NCBI GenBank assembly: GCA_937890045.1
Contig: CALBXV010000295.1
Coordinates: forward strand, 1 to 10,531
Source of the DNA: an uncultured archaeon
GTDB taxonomy: Archaea > Thermoproteota > Nitrososphaeria > Nitrososphaerales > CALBXV01
Direction of reading: 5' to 3'
Length of the DNA stretch: 10,531 bases
Each line of letters opens with the position of its first letter. Position 1 is the stretch's first letter. Positions 1-6,487 of the stretch are shown piece by piece. Under the pieces are notes generated by a model. That model was not told the DNA's origin. It searched no databases and saw only the letters and a program-made list of their open reading frames with translations. The position numbers and the translations under genes were made by a program.

Positions 1-19
1 AATTTTACCTATATATGAA

Positions 20-517
20 CTAGTTTTTAAGTTCTATTTCTCTAATAAAACATTGAATTGGAAGTTTACTAGAAGCCGTTTTGAACGCTCTTTTAGCTTC
101 AGATAAATGTTCTTTCATAATACGAACTTCAAGGATTGTTGTTCCGATTTCGGCTCTAGCAGCTAATCCAGTTGGTTTACCAAAAGCTCGCCTCATACCT
201 TCTTGTAGTCTATCTGCACCAGCAGTAGCAATCATTTTATTTTCTTTTAAAACAATATGAGGATAAGCAACAACACTAAGATGATAAACATCAGGACCAA
301 GTTGATTAAGTATTTTATTAGCAGAAACTCGTGCGGCTTCAATAGCATTATGTCTTATCTGTGCTCTAAATTTAACTGCTAATTGTAATTTAATTTCATA
401 ATTATTAGATTTTTCACCAGTATGAAATTTTGCAATTTTAAGAGCTGGGTTTCCTTTTATATATTCTCTTCTCCCATAAGGGTGACCACGTATTACTCTA
501 TAATTACTACCTTTCAT
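20..517 (-). CDS. rpl10e: Large-subunit ribosomal protein uL16 (archaeal L10e/L16 type)
   Basis: This 165-residue basic protein is the archaeal/eukaryotic form of uL16, a 50S component that sits near the tRNA-binding cleft and the peptidyl-transferase centre. The N-terminus carries the family pattern RGHPYGRREYIKGNP (residues about 10-24). The central GADRLQEGMRRAFGKPTGLAAR segment (about 100-121), which forms the conserved loop region, and the C-terminal K(L)PIQC block also fit. Length is close to the usual archaeal size. The start is ATG at 515-517. An upstream ATG at 525-527 is out of frame, and there is no Shine-Dalgarno match before the chosen start. A TATA-like TTAATAAT lies about 28-30 nt upstream, so the mRNA may be leaderless. 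It is the last gene before the left edge and follows the TrmJ-like gene by 42 nt. Family assignment is secure. Confidence 0.96.
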   Translation of the reverse strand: MKGSNYRVIRGHPYGRREYIKGNPALKIAKFHTGEKSNNYEIKLQLAVKFRAQIRHNAIEAARVSANKILNQLGPDVYHLSVVAYPHIVLKENKMIATAGADRLQEGMRRAFGKPTGLAARAEIGTTILEVRIMKEHLSEAKRAFKTASSKLPIQCFIREIELKN

Positions 518-540
518 TATAGAACATTAAGTTATATCTA

Positions 541-551
541 GTATTATTAAC
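541..551 (-). promoter_or_regulatory. Possible TATA box for the uL16 gene
   Basis: The minus strand reads GTTAATAATAC here, centred about 28-30 nt before the ATG at 517. That is the spacing expected if transcription starts at or next to the start codon. The AT-rich background makes chance matches common, so this is a weak call. Confidence 0.3.
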
Positions 552-559
552 TTTTCTAA

Positions 560-1252
560 TTATTTGATTAAAGCTGATAATCCTTTCCTTATTAATCCAG
601 TGATTAGTGATAATTCTCTTTTAGTAGGTAAACTACGACCAAGAATTTGTTTAAAAGTCTTATCTAAGAGTACAATTCTATATTCTGGAAAATTTAGTTC
701 TTTAGCAAGTTTTAGACAATATGTTATAAATAATTCTTTGTGAAAATTACTAGCTAATTGTTTATGAATTACGTTATTTGGAATTGAAAGTTCATATAAT
801 ATTATAGACAGAGCATGAGATATGTTTAATGTTTGATAATTAGTTCCAGTATCTATTGTAATAGTTAAATCACATAAACGTAATTCATGATTAGTGAGAC
901 CAGTAGTATCTCTACCGAGAACTATACATATATTTCCAGAGAATTGAGTTAATTTACTATTTAATTCTTTTAGAGATATAGTAGTTCTTGAGATATTATT
1001 CAGATTATCAGAGTGAATAGCAGATGTCCCAATTATTAAATCAAAATTTTTAGTTATAATTTTCCAATTAGTAGTTTTAGCTTTTTTTATTATATCAGCT
1101 CCGTGAGATGAAAATATTAAACTATCTTGAATATTAAAATTAGAATCAATTAGATATAATGATTTAAGTCCAAAATTTTTCATAACACGAGATATATAAC
1201 CAACATTAATTCCAAAATCAGATCCAACTACAGCCACAGAGATATTGTACAT
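560..1252 (-). CDS. TrmJ-type SPOUT RNA 2'-O-methyltransferase
   Basis: This is a 230-residue SpoU/TrmH-superfamily (SPOUT, trefoil-knot) methyltransferase that uses S-adenosylmethionine to methylate a ribose 2'-OH. All three family motifs are visible. Motif 1 is GINVGYISRVMKNFG (14-28), with the conserved Arg at 22. Motif 2 is VLGRDTTGLTNHELRLC (111-127). Motif 3 is YQTLNISHALSIILYEL (139-155). In motif 2 the common FGRE reads LGRD, a conservative change. N-terminal SPOUT plus a short helical tail of about 75 residues matches TrmJ, which in archaea modifies position 32 of tRNAs. That target is inferred from the family; an rRNA target is not excluded. The ATG at 1250-1252 starts directly at the predicted first strand. 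The gene is 58 nt after the Mtq2-like gene and 42 nt before uL16, so it may be transcribed on its own. Confidence 0.85.
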   Translation of the reverse strand: MYNISVAVVGSDFGINVGYISRVMKNFGLKSLYLIDSNFNIQDSLIFSSHGADIIKKAKTTNWKIITKNFDLIIGTSAIHSDNLNNISRTTISLKELNSKLTQFSGNICIVLGRDTTGLTNHELRLCDLTITIDTGTNYQTLNISHALSIILYELSIPNNVIHKQLASNFHKELFITYCLKLAKELNFPEYRIVLLDKTFKQILGRSLPTKRELSLITGLIRKGLSALIK

Positions 1253-1310
1253 AATTTATAATAATAACATGAAGTTATTAAGAATGATTCAAAATAAATT
1301 AAAACGATAA
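1253..1310 (-). promoter_or_regulatory. Spacer with possible T-rich terminator and TATA box
   Basis: This 58-nt spacer has two possible signals on the minus strand. Just after the upstream stop codon there is a T-rich run, CGTTTTAATTTATTTTG (about 1290-1305), of the kind archaeal RNA polymerase uses for intrinsic termination. Then TTAATAA (1275-1281) is centred about 26 nt before the ATG of the TrmJ-like gene, which would give a leaderless message. Both signals are weak in such an AT-rich background. Confidence 0.3.
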
Positions 1311-1862
1311 TTAAGTAGTATCTAAAATCTTATTTTTAGCATGTATAAGAATTATATCTTCAAAAAAGACATGAGATTTACCAACTATTTTAACTTTAAA
1401 CCCGTTTTTTTCAAGTAAACTAATAATTTTAGCATATTTAGAAAAACTAGAACTAACAAATAATATCTCGCCATTAATTTTTAATATTGGATAGATAGTT
1501 TCAAGAATTTCTACAGTAATTTGTATTCCATCAACTCCACCATCAACAGCTAAATCATCTATATCATAACTAGACAAATATGGTGGGTTGAAAACTACTA
1601 AATCAAATACATTATGTCTAAATACATCGCAATTAATACAGCAAACAAGATCAATAGCGTTTATATTATTTGGAGATTTTTTATATTCTAATAATGCATG
1701 ATAAGAAATATCAGTACCAATAACTGTTTTACTAATTTTTATTAATTCATTTGTAACTAGACCAGAACCTATACCAACTTCGAGAGTTTTTACAGATTTC
1801 ATATTCTTAATTTTATTTGCTAATAAAAAACTGTCTTCTTTTGGCTCATATATTTTATTCAA
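1311..1862 (-). CDS. HemK/PrmC/Mtq2-type protein glutamine N5-methyltransferase
   Basis: This 183-residue class I SAM-dependent methyltransferase has the YEPKEDS start (5-11) typical of archaeal/eukaryotic Mtq2. SAM motif I is LEVGIGSG (27-34), an acidic residue D51 ends strand 2, and the catalytic NPPY tetrad is at 92-95. A DGGVDG loop (107-112) follows. NPPY in this setting indicates methylation of the Gln of the GGQ motif of release factor aRF1; in eukaryotes and some archaea Mtq2 works with Trm112, which is not in this window. The start is a TTG at 1860-1862, as no in-frame ATG is near the conserved YEP motif. The frame opens inside the end of ksgA (8-nt overlap), and AGGT lies 7 nt before the TTG. 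This suggests translational coupling to ksgA. The protein substrate is inferred; some family members also act on other targets. Confidence 0.87.
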   Translation of the reverse strand: MNKIYEPKEDSFLLANKIKNMKSVKTLEVGIGSGLVTNELIKISKTVIGTDISYHALLEYKKSPNNINAIDLVCCINCDVFRHNVFDLVVFNPPYLSSYDIDDLAVDGGVDGIQITVEILETIYPILKINGEILFVSSSFSKYAKIISLLEKNGFKVKIVGKSHVFFEDIILIHAKNKILDTT

Positions 1863-2613
1863 TTTTAAAACCTATATTAGATAAATTATCCACTATTTTG
1901 AGAAAATCATGTATTTCAATTTTTTCAATATTCATATTAGAAAGTTTATCTGGTATTACAGATGAGAAATCATTAACAAAGTTTTTATTAATTATTTTAA
2001 TTATTGAAGATAATTTTTTCCCTCTCATTGAAAAAAGAAATTTAATAATTTTTATAGAATCTATATTAATTTTTTTATTTTTAGGTTTAATTAATAGAAT
2101 TGATGTAAGGACTTTAGGGATGGGGGAAAAAAGATGATTGGATATAGTACCTACTTTATTAACATAAAAATTAGCATTTGTTATAACTGTAATACTACGA
2201 TAATTTTTATTACCAGGTTTAGCGACAAGCTTATCTGCAAACTCAGTTTGAACTAAAACAACTGCGCGAATGAAATTTTCATTAATCAACCATTCTACAA
2301 ATTGAGATGATTTTGAATATGGTAAATTCGACATTAGAATATCATAATTAATATCAATTTTGAATCCGTCACCTCGAATTAATTCTAGATTATTTATTTT
2401 AGACAATTTATCAACACAAATAGAATAATATTTTTCATCTATTTCTGATGAAATAACTTTTTTAGCTTTATTACATAACTTATAAGTAAGATTACCAGTA
2501 CCTGACCCTATTTCATAAACTATGTGTTTTTTAGTAATTTGAGCAATATCCACTATTTGATCAAGAACAGTATTATCAATTAGTTTATACTGTCCCCAGA
2601 TTTTTCTATTCAT
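1855..2613 (-). CDS. ksgA: 16S rRNA dimethyladenosine transferase KsgA/Dim1
   Basis: This 252-residue rRNA adenine N6,N6-dimethyltransferase dimethylates the two adjacent adenines in the 3'-terminal hairpin of 16S rRNA during 30S maturation. The N-terminus reads WGQYKLIDNTVLDQIV (6-21), a variant of the usual LGQ(H/N)FL motif. SAM motif I is YEIGSGTG (33-40), the ribose-binding acidic pair is around E57/D59, GDG is at 81-83, and the catalytic NLPY motif is at 96-99. FSPIPKV near residue 163 is the usual hallmark after the catalytic core, and the rest is the small helical C-terminal domain. The ATG at 2611-2613 overlaps the TGA of the DUF655 gene by 4 nt (ATGA), so translation is probably coupled. 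The neighbourhood rpoF-DUF655-ksgA-hemK is conserved in archaea and supports the call. Confidence 0.95.
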   Translation of the reverse strand: MNRKIWGQYKLIDNTVLDQIVDIAQITKKHIVYEIGSGTGNLTYKLCNKAKKVISSEIDEKYYSICVDKLSKINNLELIRGDGFKIDINYDILMSNLPYSKSSQFVEWLINENFIRAVVLVQTEFADKLVAKPGNKNYRSITVITNANFYVNKVGTISNHLFSPIPKVLTSILLIKPKNKKINIDSIKIIKFLFSMRGKKLSSIIKIINKNFVNDFSSVIPDKLSNMNIEKIEIHDFLKIVDNLSNIGFKIE

Positions 2614-3170
2614 TTTCTTATGAAAATAGATAATCTAGTATTACCAGTTATTTCTTCATAAATACGTTTACTTAATTGTATTATAGGGTCTTTAATTCCA
2701 ATACGATCTTTTAAGTCTTCAAAGCTTTTAAAATTAGATTTTTCTCGTTCTTTAAGAATAAGTTGCATAGTAGTTTTTCCTACTCCAGGTATTAATTCTA
2801 GACTATGTAATCTAGGACCTATTGGCTGTAATTCATTAAAATAGTTAACAAATTTAGATTCATTATTTGTTATTAGTAGTTCAATAACTTGTGGTAAAGA
2901 ATTTTTTGCCATTTCACTAAGTTGTTGATAAGATAAACGGCCAAGAACACTAACAACATCAGTTCTGCCTTCTTTTCCAATATATATTTTTTGACCTATT
3001 GTAAAATTAGAATTTTTTGCAGCTAGGGTTTCTAATAGAATTAAACGGTTTTCACCTATAGCTTCAATAATAGGACCGTCTCTACCTGGAATTAATTTTG
3101 ATGAAGATCTAGGAGAAAAGTTAATAATATATGCTATTTCCTCATATTTTTTAGGAGTATTATATGTCAA
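2610..3170 (-). CDS. DUF655 family helix-hairpin-helix RNA/DNA-binding protein
   Basis: This 186-residue protein belongs to the archaeal DUF655 family, whose function is not established. Visible parts are the opening KKYEEIAYIINF (7-18), a GRDGPIIEAIGENRLILLE segment, the well-conserved IYIGKEGR block that looks like an S1/OB-like nucleic-acid surface, and a C-terminal helix-hairpin-helix at LELIPGVGKTTMQLILKERE (about 124-143). These features point to binding RNA or DNA. The start is TTG at 3168-3170: there is no ATG before the upstream in-frame stop, the conserved KYEE sits at the right distance, and a strong Shine-Dalgarno GGTGAT (3174-3179) lies 3 nt upstream. It sits between rpoF and ksgA as in many archaea, which suggests a role in ribosome biogenesis or transcription-translation, but that is inference only. 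Confidence 0.88.
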   Translation of the reverse strand: MTYNTPKKYEEIAYIINFSPRSSSKLIPGRDGPIIEAIGENRLILLETLAAKNSNFTIGQKIYIGKEGRTDVVSVLGRLSYQQLSEMAKNSLPQVIELLITNNESKFVNYFNELQPIGPRLHSLELIPGVGKTTMQLILKEREKSNFKSFEDLKDRIGIKDPIIQLSKRIYEEITGNTRLSIFIRK

Positions 3171-3173
3171 AGA

Positions 3174-3179
3174 ATCACC
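3174..3179 (-). promoter_or_regulatory. Shine-Dalgarno site that decides the TTG start of the DUF655 gene
   Basis: The minus strand reads GGTGAT, an exact six-base match to the complement of the archaeal 16S rRNA 3' end (GGAGGTGATC). It ends 3 nt before TTG at 3170, a normal geometry when the downstream half of the SD is used. It supports the TTG as the real start. Confidence 0.65.
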
Positions 3180-3211
3180 GGTTAGACTATTTAAAATAAT
3201 TAATTAAAGAA

Positions 3212-3222
3212 GTATATATTAC
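3212..3222 (-). promoter_or_regulatory. Possible TATA box for DUF655-ksgA-hemK
   Basis: The minus strand reads GTAATATATAC. With the usual 26-27 nt distance, transcription would begin near 3190, giving a leader of about 20 nt that includes the GGTGAT site. A second candidate, AAATATAT at about 3225-3233, would give a leader of about 33 nt. The candidates cannot be told apart by eye. Confidence 0.3.
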
Positions 3223-3320
3223 AGAATATATTTTGAATTAAAGGTTCATTCAATTAGATCACTAAATGTCAGATAACTCTTATAACAAACGATTAATATA
3301 TTAATATTCTCTTTTAGCAG

Positions 3321-3632
3321 TTACTTTAAAATAGATAATATTTTTTCGAGTATTTCAGTACTAACTAATTTTTTCCATCCAGACGTAAAAGTTCTTAGTT
3401 CCTCTATAGTTTTAGGAGAAATATTAATTAATTCAATTGCTTCATTGTCATTAAGATCACAGTCTTCAACTAATTGTTGTTTCATTTTTTCAATATCTTC
3501 AAACTCAGTTTTCGAAAATAGTTTAAGATAATCTAAAGTTCTTTTTTGAATTTGATCTAGATCATCCTCTTTTATTTTTTCAAGTAATTTTTGAGCTTCT
3601 GACAATGAAATAGTTTTTTTATCAATATTCAT
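3321..3632 (-). CDS. rpoF: DNA-directed RNA polymerase subunit Rpo4 (F)
   Basis: This 103-residue protein is the archaeal Rpb4 homologue, which pairs with Rpo7/E to form the RNA polymerase stalk that helps DNA melting, processivity and RNA binding. The sequence is acidic and all-helical. It has the usual order: an N-terminal SLSEAQKLLEKI strand/helix that contacts Rpo7, a central TLDYLKLFSK(T)E segment (about 32-43), then an HRDC-like C-terminal half with INISPKTIEELRTF (about 68-81) and the ILEKIL ending. Length is normal or slightly short for the family. The ATG at 3630-3632 lies 9 nt after the eL21 stop codon without a clear Shine-Dalgarno site, so translation is probably coupled to eL21. 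Its place between eL21 and DUF655 is the conserved archaeal arrangement, which strengthens a call that sequence alone would leave weaker. Confidence 0.88.
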   Translation of the reverse strand: MNIDKKTISLSEAQKLLEKIKEDDLDQIQKRTLDYLKLFSKTEFEDIEKMKQQLVEDCDLNDNEAIELINISPKTIEELRTFTSGWKKLVSTEILEKILSILK

Positions 3633-3641
3633 ATTAAATCA

Positions 3642-3932
3642 TTACTTATTATGGGGTTTAATATGTTCAAATCTGGATATAATAGTTTTAACTTTATTTC
3701 CAATTTTAATATTTAATGAAACGGATCTGCGCATGACTTTTTTAACTTTACCAACCTTACCATGAAATCTTCGATGAGGCATACCTTTGACTTGATTTGG
3801 AGATAATACAACAACAACGTCATCATTTTCTTTATAAGTTTGTAGTAAATACGATAAACCAGTAGATTTATTAGATTTTAAACTTAGCAAATGTCTTGAT
3901 TTATGTCTAAAACCTTTTGATGTTGAACCCAA
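3642..3932 (-). CDS. rpl21e: Large-subunit ribosomal protein eL21
   Basis: This 96-residue very basic protein is eL21 (L21e), a 50S protein found only in Archaea and eukaryotes. SKGFRHKSRHLL (5-16) and the signature GMPHRRFHGKVG (50-61) are clear, followed by the SH3-like strands and the C-terminal HIKPH. Length is normal. The start is a TTG at 3930-3932: an in-frame TAG lies eight codons upstream and there is no ATG or GTG between. There is no Shine-Dalgarno match, but a good TATA box is centred about 28 nt upstream, so transcription should begin within a base or two of the TTG. This makes eL21 the first gene of the eL21-rpoF unit and probably a leaderless message with a TTG start. Confidence 0.95.
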   Translation of the reverse strand: MGSTSKGFRHKSRHLLSLKSNKSTGLSYLLQTYKENDDVVVVLSPNQVKGMPHRRFHGKVGKVKKVMRRSVSLNIKIGNKVKTIISRFEHIKPHNK

Positions 3933-3954
3933 GTATAATTTATTTAACAGTAGC

Positions 3955-3965
3955 TATTTAAAAAG
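3955..3965 (-). promoter_or_regulatory. TATA box and BRE of the eL21-rpoF unit
   Basis: The minus strand reads CTTTTTAAATA, with an A-rich BRE-like AATAAAC directly upstream. The centre is about 28 nt before the TTG of eL21, which predicts a transcript starting at or 1-2 nt before the start codon. It is the best-looking promoter in the window, and it lies in the 84-nt spacer after the pus10 stop codon. The spacer holds nothing else that I recognise. Confidence 0.55.
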
Positions 3966-4016
3966 TTTATTTATTTCATAAATTAACTAGAATAATTCAT
4001 TAGAGATAATAGAATA

Positions 4017-5168
4017 TTATATTTCATTATTATTATGGTAAACATTAGTTATATCAAATAAGCTACATTGACAATCACAATCAATAATTTCTGAAATATT
4101 AGGTGTAACATATAACACATTTTTACTAAAACCACTTTCACCTACTAGTGCCTTTATACTAACACCACCATCAGATTTAACAGTAAAATCAGCAGAATTA
4201 TTAGAAATTTTTTTAATAGAAATTTGATAAATGATACGTTTTAGAACCTTATTTTTTCCTATTGGAATTAAATCTACTTCACGATTTTTAAAAACTTTAG
4301 TAAGGGATTCAAGTTTATTTATATCAGGTTTTTTAGTAAACATTATTTTAACAAATGCTTCAAATATAAAATTAACAGATTTAGAATTATTGGTTTGAAT
4401 AACAAAGTCGTTTAGATAGATATCATTTTTATGATCTAAATTAAAATTAAGAAGGGAACGTAATTTAGGTTCAAATATATCAGCGTAAAAAGGTCTTCCA
4501 TTTCCGAGAACTAAGCTATTCATATCTTCACTACCAATCCAAGTAAATTTTATTTTTTTACTCTTAAAGTGTTTTAATAATTGTGATGACAAAAAATCTT
4601 CAATTGATCTATAATCAAAAATTTTTTTATTTGAACAAAGTTCACAACCAATATTATTACAAGATAAACAAGCAATGTTTCTTTGTTTAACTCCTCGAAT
4701 TTTTTTAATATATCTACCATATAAATGAACAGGTTTGGAGTAAACAGTAATAGTTGAATCCAATGGTTGAACTTTAACTATAATATCAGGATTATAATAA
4801 TCAACAGAATTTACAATTTTGGATGATATTATATTTCGAAGCTTTTGAACAAAATCACTTTTAATATTAATTCCACCAGCAAGTTTAAGATGAGAACGTA
4901 ACTTATCTTCAAATTCAATTATATTAGTTGGTAAACTTACACCAATTTGGAATGTAGAATATTGATATTCAGATAATTTAGATATTACACTATCAGCTAA
5001 TTTATCAATATTTGAATAAATATTATTACATAATTCACAATTTTTTTTATTATTAGAAATAGTTATTTCATCATCTGTATTAATTTGTCTATTTATACAA
5101 TTAGCACATAAAGAATATTTTTTTAGAATTTGATTTCTTATATAATAAGAATCAGGTGTTTGATTCAT
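4017..5168 (-). CDS. pus10: tRNA pseudouridine synthase Pus10
   Basis: This 383-residue archaeal Pus10 makes pseudouridine 54 (and often 55) in the T-loop of tRNAs. The N-terminal part has a zinc-binding CANC...CELC set (Cys21/24/44/47) followed by a THUMP-type RNA-binding region (about 50-140). The catalytic domain opens with HLYGRYIKKIRGVKQ (148-162). It contains a second zinc knuckle CLSC...CELC (Cys167/170/175/178) and the signature GSEDMNSLVLGNGRPF (212-227), where D215 is the predicted catalytic aspartate. The usual form is GREDxDxRMLGxGRPF, so R213 and D217 are replaced by Ser and Asn here. Three closely spaced cysteines (364, 366, 368) mark the C-terminus. The ATG at 5166-5168 overlaps the SRP54 TGA by 4 nt. 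Position between srp54 and eL21 matches other archaea. Confidence 0.92.
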   Translation of the reverse strand: MNQTPDSYYIRNQILKKYSLCANCINRQINTDDEITISNNKKNCELCNNIYSNIDKLADSVISKLSEYQYSTFQIGVSLPTNIIEFEDKLRSHLKLAGGINIKSDFVQKLRNIISSKIVNSVDYYNPDIIVKVQPLDSTITVYSKPVHLYGRYIKKIRGVKQRNIACLSCNNIGCELCSNKKIFDYRSIEDFLSSQLLKHFKSKKIKFTWIGSEDMNSLVLGNGRPFYADIFEPKLRSLLNFNLDHKNDIYLNDFVIQTNNSKSVNFIFEAFVKIMFTKKPDINKLESLTKVFKNREVDLIPIGKNKVLKRIIYQISIKKISNNSADFTVKSDGGVSIKALVGESGFSKNVLYVTPNISEIIDCDCQCSLFDITNVYHNNNEI

Positions 5169-6487
5169 TCTTTCATTATCCTTCTAAGCATTTGTTGAAA
5201 TTCACGTCCCTTACTGGCTTTCATAACTGATTTACTTTGTTTAAATTTCACAAACATTTCTTTAACATCTTTTTCTGAATTTCCAGAACCTTGAGCTATG
5301 CGTTTTATTCTAGAAGAATTCAATATATCAGGATTGTCTTTTTCAAAATTAGTCATAGATTGAATAATAACACGCCATTTTTTCATTTTTTGTTCAAGTT
5401 CTTCAACATTATTAGGCATAACAGCGTTAGAGAATCCTGGAATCATATCAATAAGTTTGTTCAATGAACCTAGTTTATTTACTTGCTCTATTTGAGAGAA
5501 GAAATCATTAATAGTTAGTTTTCCAGACATCATTCTTTTTACATCTTCTTCACTATTTTGAATCTCTAAGTCTTTGGCACGAGATAATAGAGCTTGTAAG
5601 TCACCCATACCTAATAATCTTCCAACAAATCTAGTAGAAGAAAATAATTCAAGATCGTCAATTCTTTCACCTGTGCCTATAAACATAATTTTTGCACCAG
5701 TTGCAGCGGCTGCAGATAACGCTCCTCCACCTTTACTTGCACCATCTAATTTAGTTATCAAGATACCGCCAATATCAGTAGATTTACTAAAAGCTTCAGA
5801 TTGTGCATAACATTGTTGTCCTATTGTTCCATCTATAACAAGTAGAGTTAAATTTGGATTAATAGCATTAGCAATTAACTTCATTTCTTTTAATAAAGAC
5901 GCTTCTTCTTTATGTCTACCAGATGTATCAACAATAATAACATTTATTCCTTTAGATTTTAAATTTGGAATTCCATGATTAATAATATCAATAGGATCTG
6001 TATTTTTTTCACTATAAACTTCTACATTTATTTTAGAACATAATATTTCAAGTTGATTTATAGCTCCAGGTCTAAAATTATCAGCACATATTATACCAGG
6101 TTTAAAACCTTTTTTTAGAAAGAATCTAGATAATTTAGAAGCAGTAGTAGTTTTTCCTGAACCTTGAATTCCTAAAAGAAGTATAACATATGATTTAGCA
6201 GAATCAAAATTCAATTCTTCTCCAATTCCAAGAAGATGAGAAATTTCTTCATATAATATTTTAACTATATGATCTTTTCTAGGTAATCCGAGAGTGGGTT
6301 TTTCATTTAATGCTCTGTTTTCTATTTTAGAAGATAATGAGAGAACTAATTTTACATTAACATCAGCTCGTATTAATGTCCTTTGAATATCTTTAACAAA
6401 TTCTTTGATAATATCATTATCTATAACAGAGACATGTAATAATTTATTTACAGCATCTCTAAGACCAGTTTTCATTGAAGATAACAT
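5165..6487 (-). CDS. srp54: Signal recognition particle GTPase SRP54
   Basis: This 440-residue protein is the archaeal SRP54 (Ffh homologue), which binds signal peptides and 7S RNA and delivers ribosomes to FtsY at the membrane. The N domain is residues 1-95. The G domain has the P-loop GIQGSGKT (106-113), the DNFRPGA block (136-142), G3 as DTSGR (187-191; DTAGR in many species), G4 TKLDG (245-249) and the GKGGG-like SKGGGALS. FVGRLLGMGD (287-296) links to the M domain, with MIPGFSNAVMP and a methionine-rich, basic SRP-RNA-binding end. Length is normal. The ATG at 6485-6487 shares its A with the TAA of the diphthine-ammonia ligase gene. GGAG lies 11 nt upstream, a slightly long spacing. Met5 is an alternative start, but less likely. 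Confidence 0.97.
   Translation of the reverse strand: MLSSMKTGLRDAVNKLLHVSVIDNDIIKEFVKDIQRTLIRADVNVKLVLSLSSKIENRALNEKPTLGLPRKDHIVKILYEEISHLLGIGEELNFDSAKSYVILLLGIQGSGKTTTASKLSRFFLKKGFKPGIICADNFRPGAINQLEILCSKINVEVYSEKNTDPIDIINHGIPNLKSKGINVIIVDTSGRHKEEASLLKEMKLIANAINPNLTLLVIDGTIGQQCYAQSEAFSKSTDIGGILITKLDGASKGGGALSAAAATGAKIMFIGTGERIDDLELFSSTRFVGRLLGMGDLQALLSRAKDLEIQNSEEDVKRMMSGKLTINDFFSQIEQVNKLGSLNKLIDMIPGFSNAVMPNNVEELEQKMKKWRVIIQSMTNFEKDNPDILNSSRIKRIAQGSGNSEKDVKEMFVKFKQSKSVMKASKGREFQQMLRRIMKE

Larger units (their letters stand above)
3171..3320 (-). other. 150-nt spacer inside the rpoF-DUF655 cluster
   Basis: This is the longest gene-free stretch in the window. On the minus strand it holds, in order: a perfect 14-bp palindrome ATTAATATATTAAT (3292-3305), 16 nt after the rpoF stop; a small potential hairpin with 6-bp arms TTGAAT/ATTCAA and a 9-nt loop (3233-3253); a TATA-like GTAATATATAC (3212-3222) that could drive DUF655-ksgA-hemK with a short leader; and the GGTGAT ribosome-binding site. 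I see no convincing C/D or H/ACA guide RNA, tRNA or open frame. The simplest reading is a second promoter that separates the downstream genes from eL21-rpoF. Confidence 0.4.

Noticed and set aside
1817..2137. A 106-codon plus-strand open frame with leucine/isoleucine-rich, membrane-like sequence.
   Set aside because: It lies fully antisense to ksgA and hemK, both of which have intact catalytic motifs. It is a shadow of AT-rich coding sequence.
3187..3197. ATTTTAAATAG on the minus strand as the TATA box of DUF655, resembling the eL21 box.
   Set aside because: Its centre is only about 22 nt before the TTG, which would start the transcript inside the gene and exclude the strong GGTGAT site.
3238..3256. 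GGTTCATTC on the plus strand resembles a tRNA T-loop.
   Set aside because: There is no matching stem, anticodon arm, D-arm or acceptor stem on either side, so it is a chance match.
3251..3290. Possible C/D-box guide RNA in the rpoF-DUF655 spacer: minus strand CTGA (about 3269-3272) followed by GTGATC (3257-3262).
   Set aside because: The spacing resembles a D'/C' pair, but there is no upstream RTGATGA box C and no proper terminal box D, so the kink-turn structure cannot be formed.
5574..5810. A 78-codon plus-strand open frame opposite the SRP54 G domain.
   Set aside because: Antisense to strongly conserved srp54 motifs; proline/alanine content arises from the GGG/GCA-rich opposite strand.
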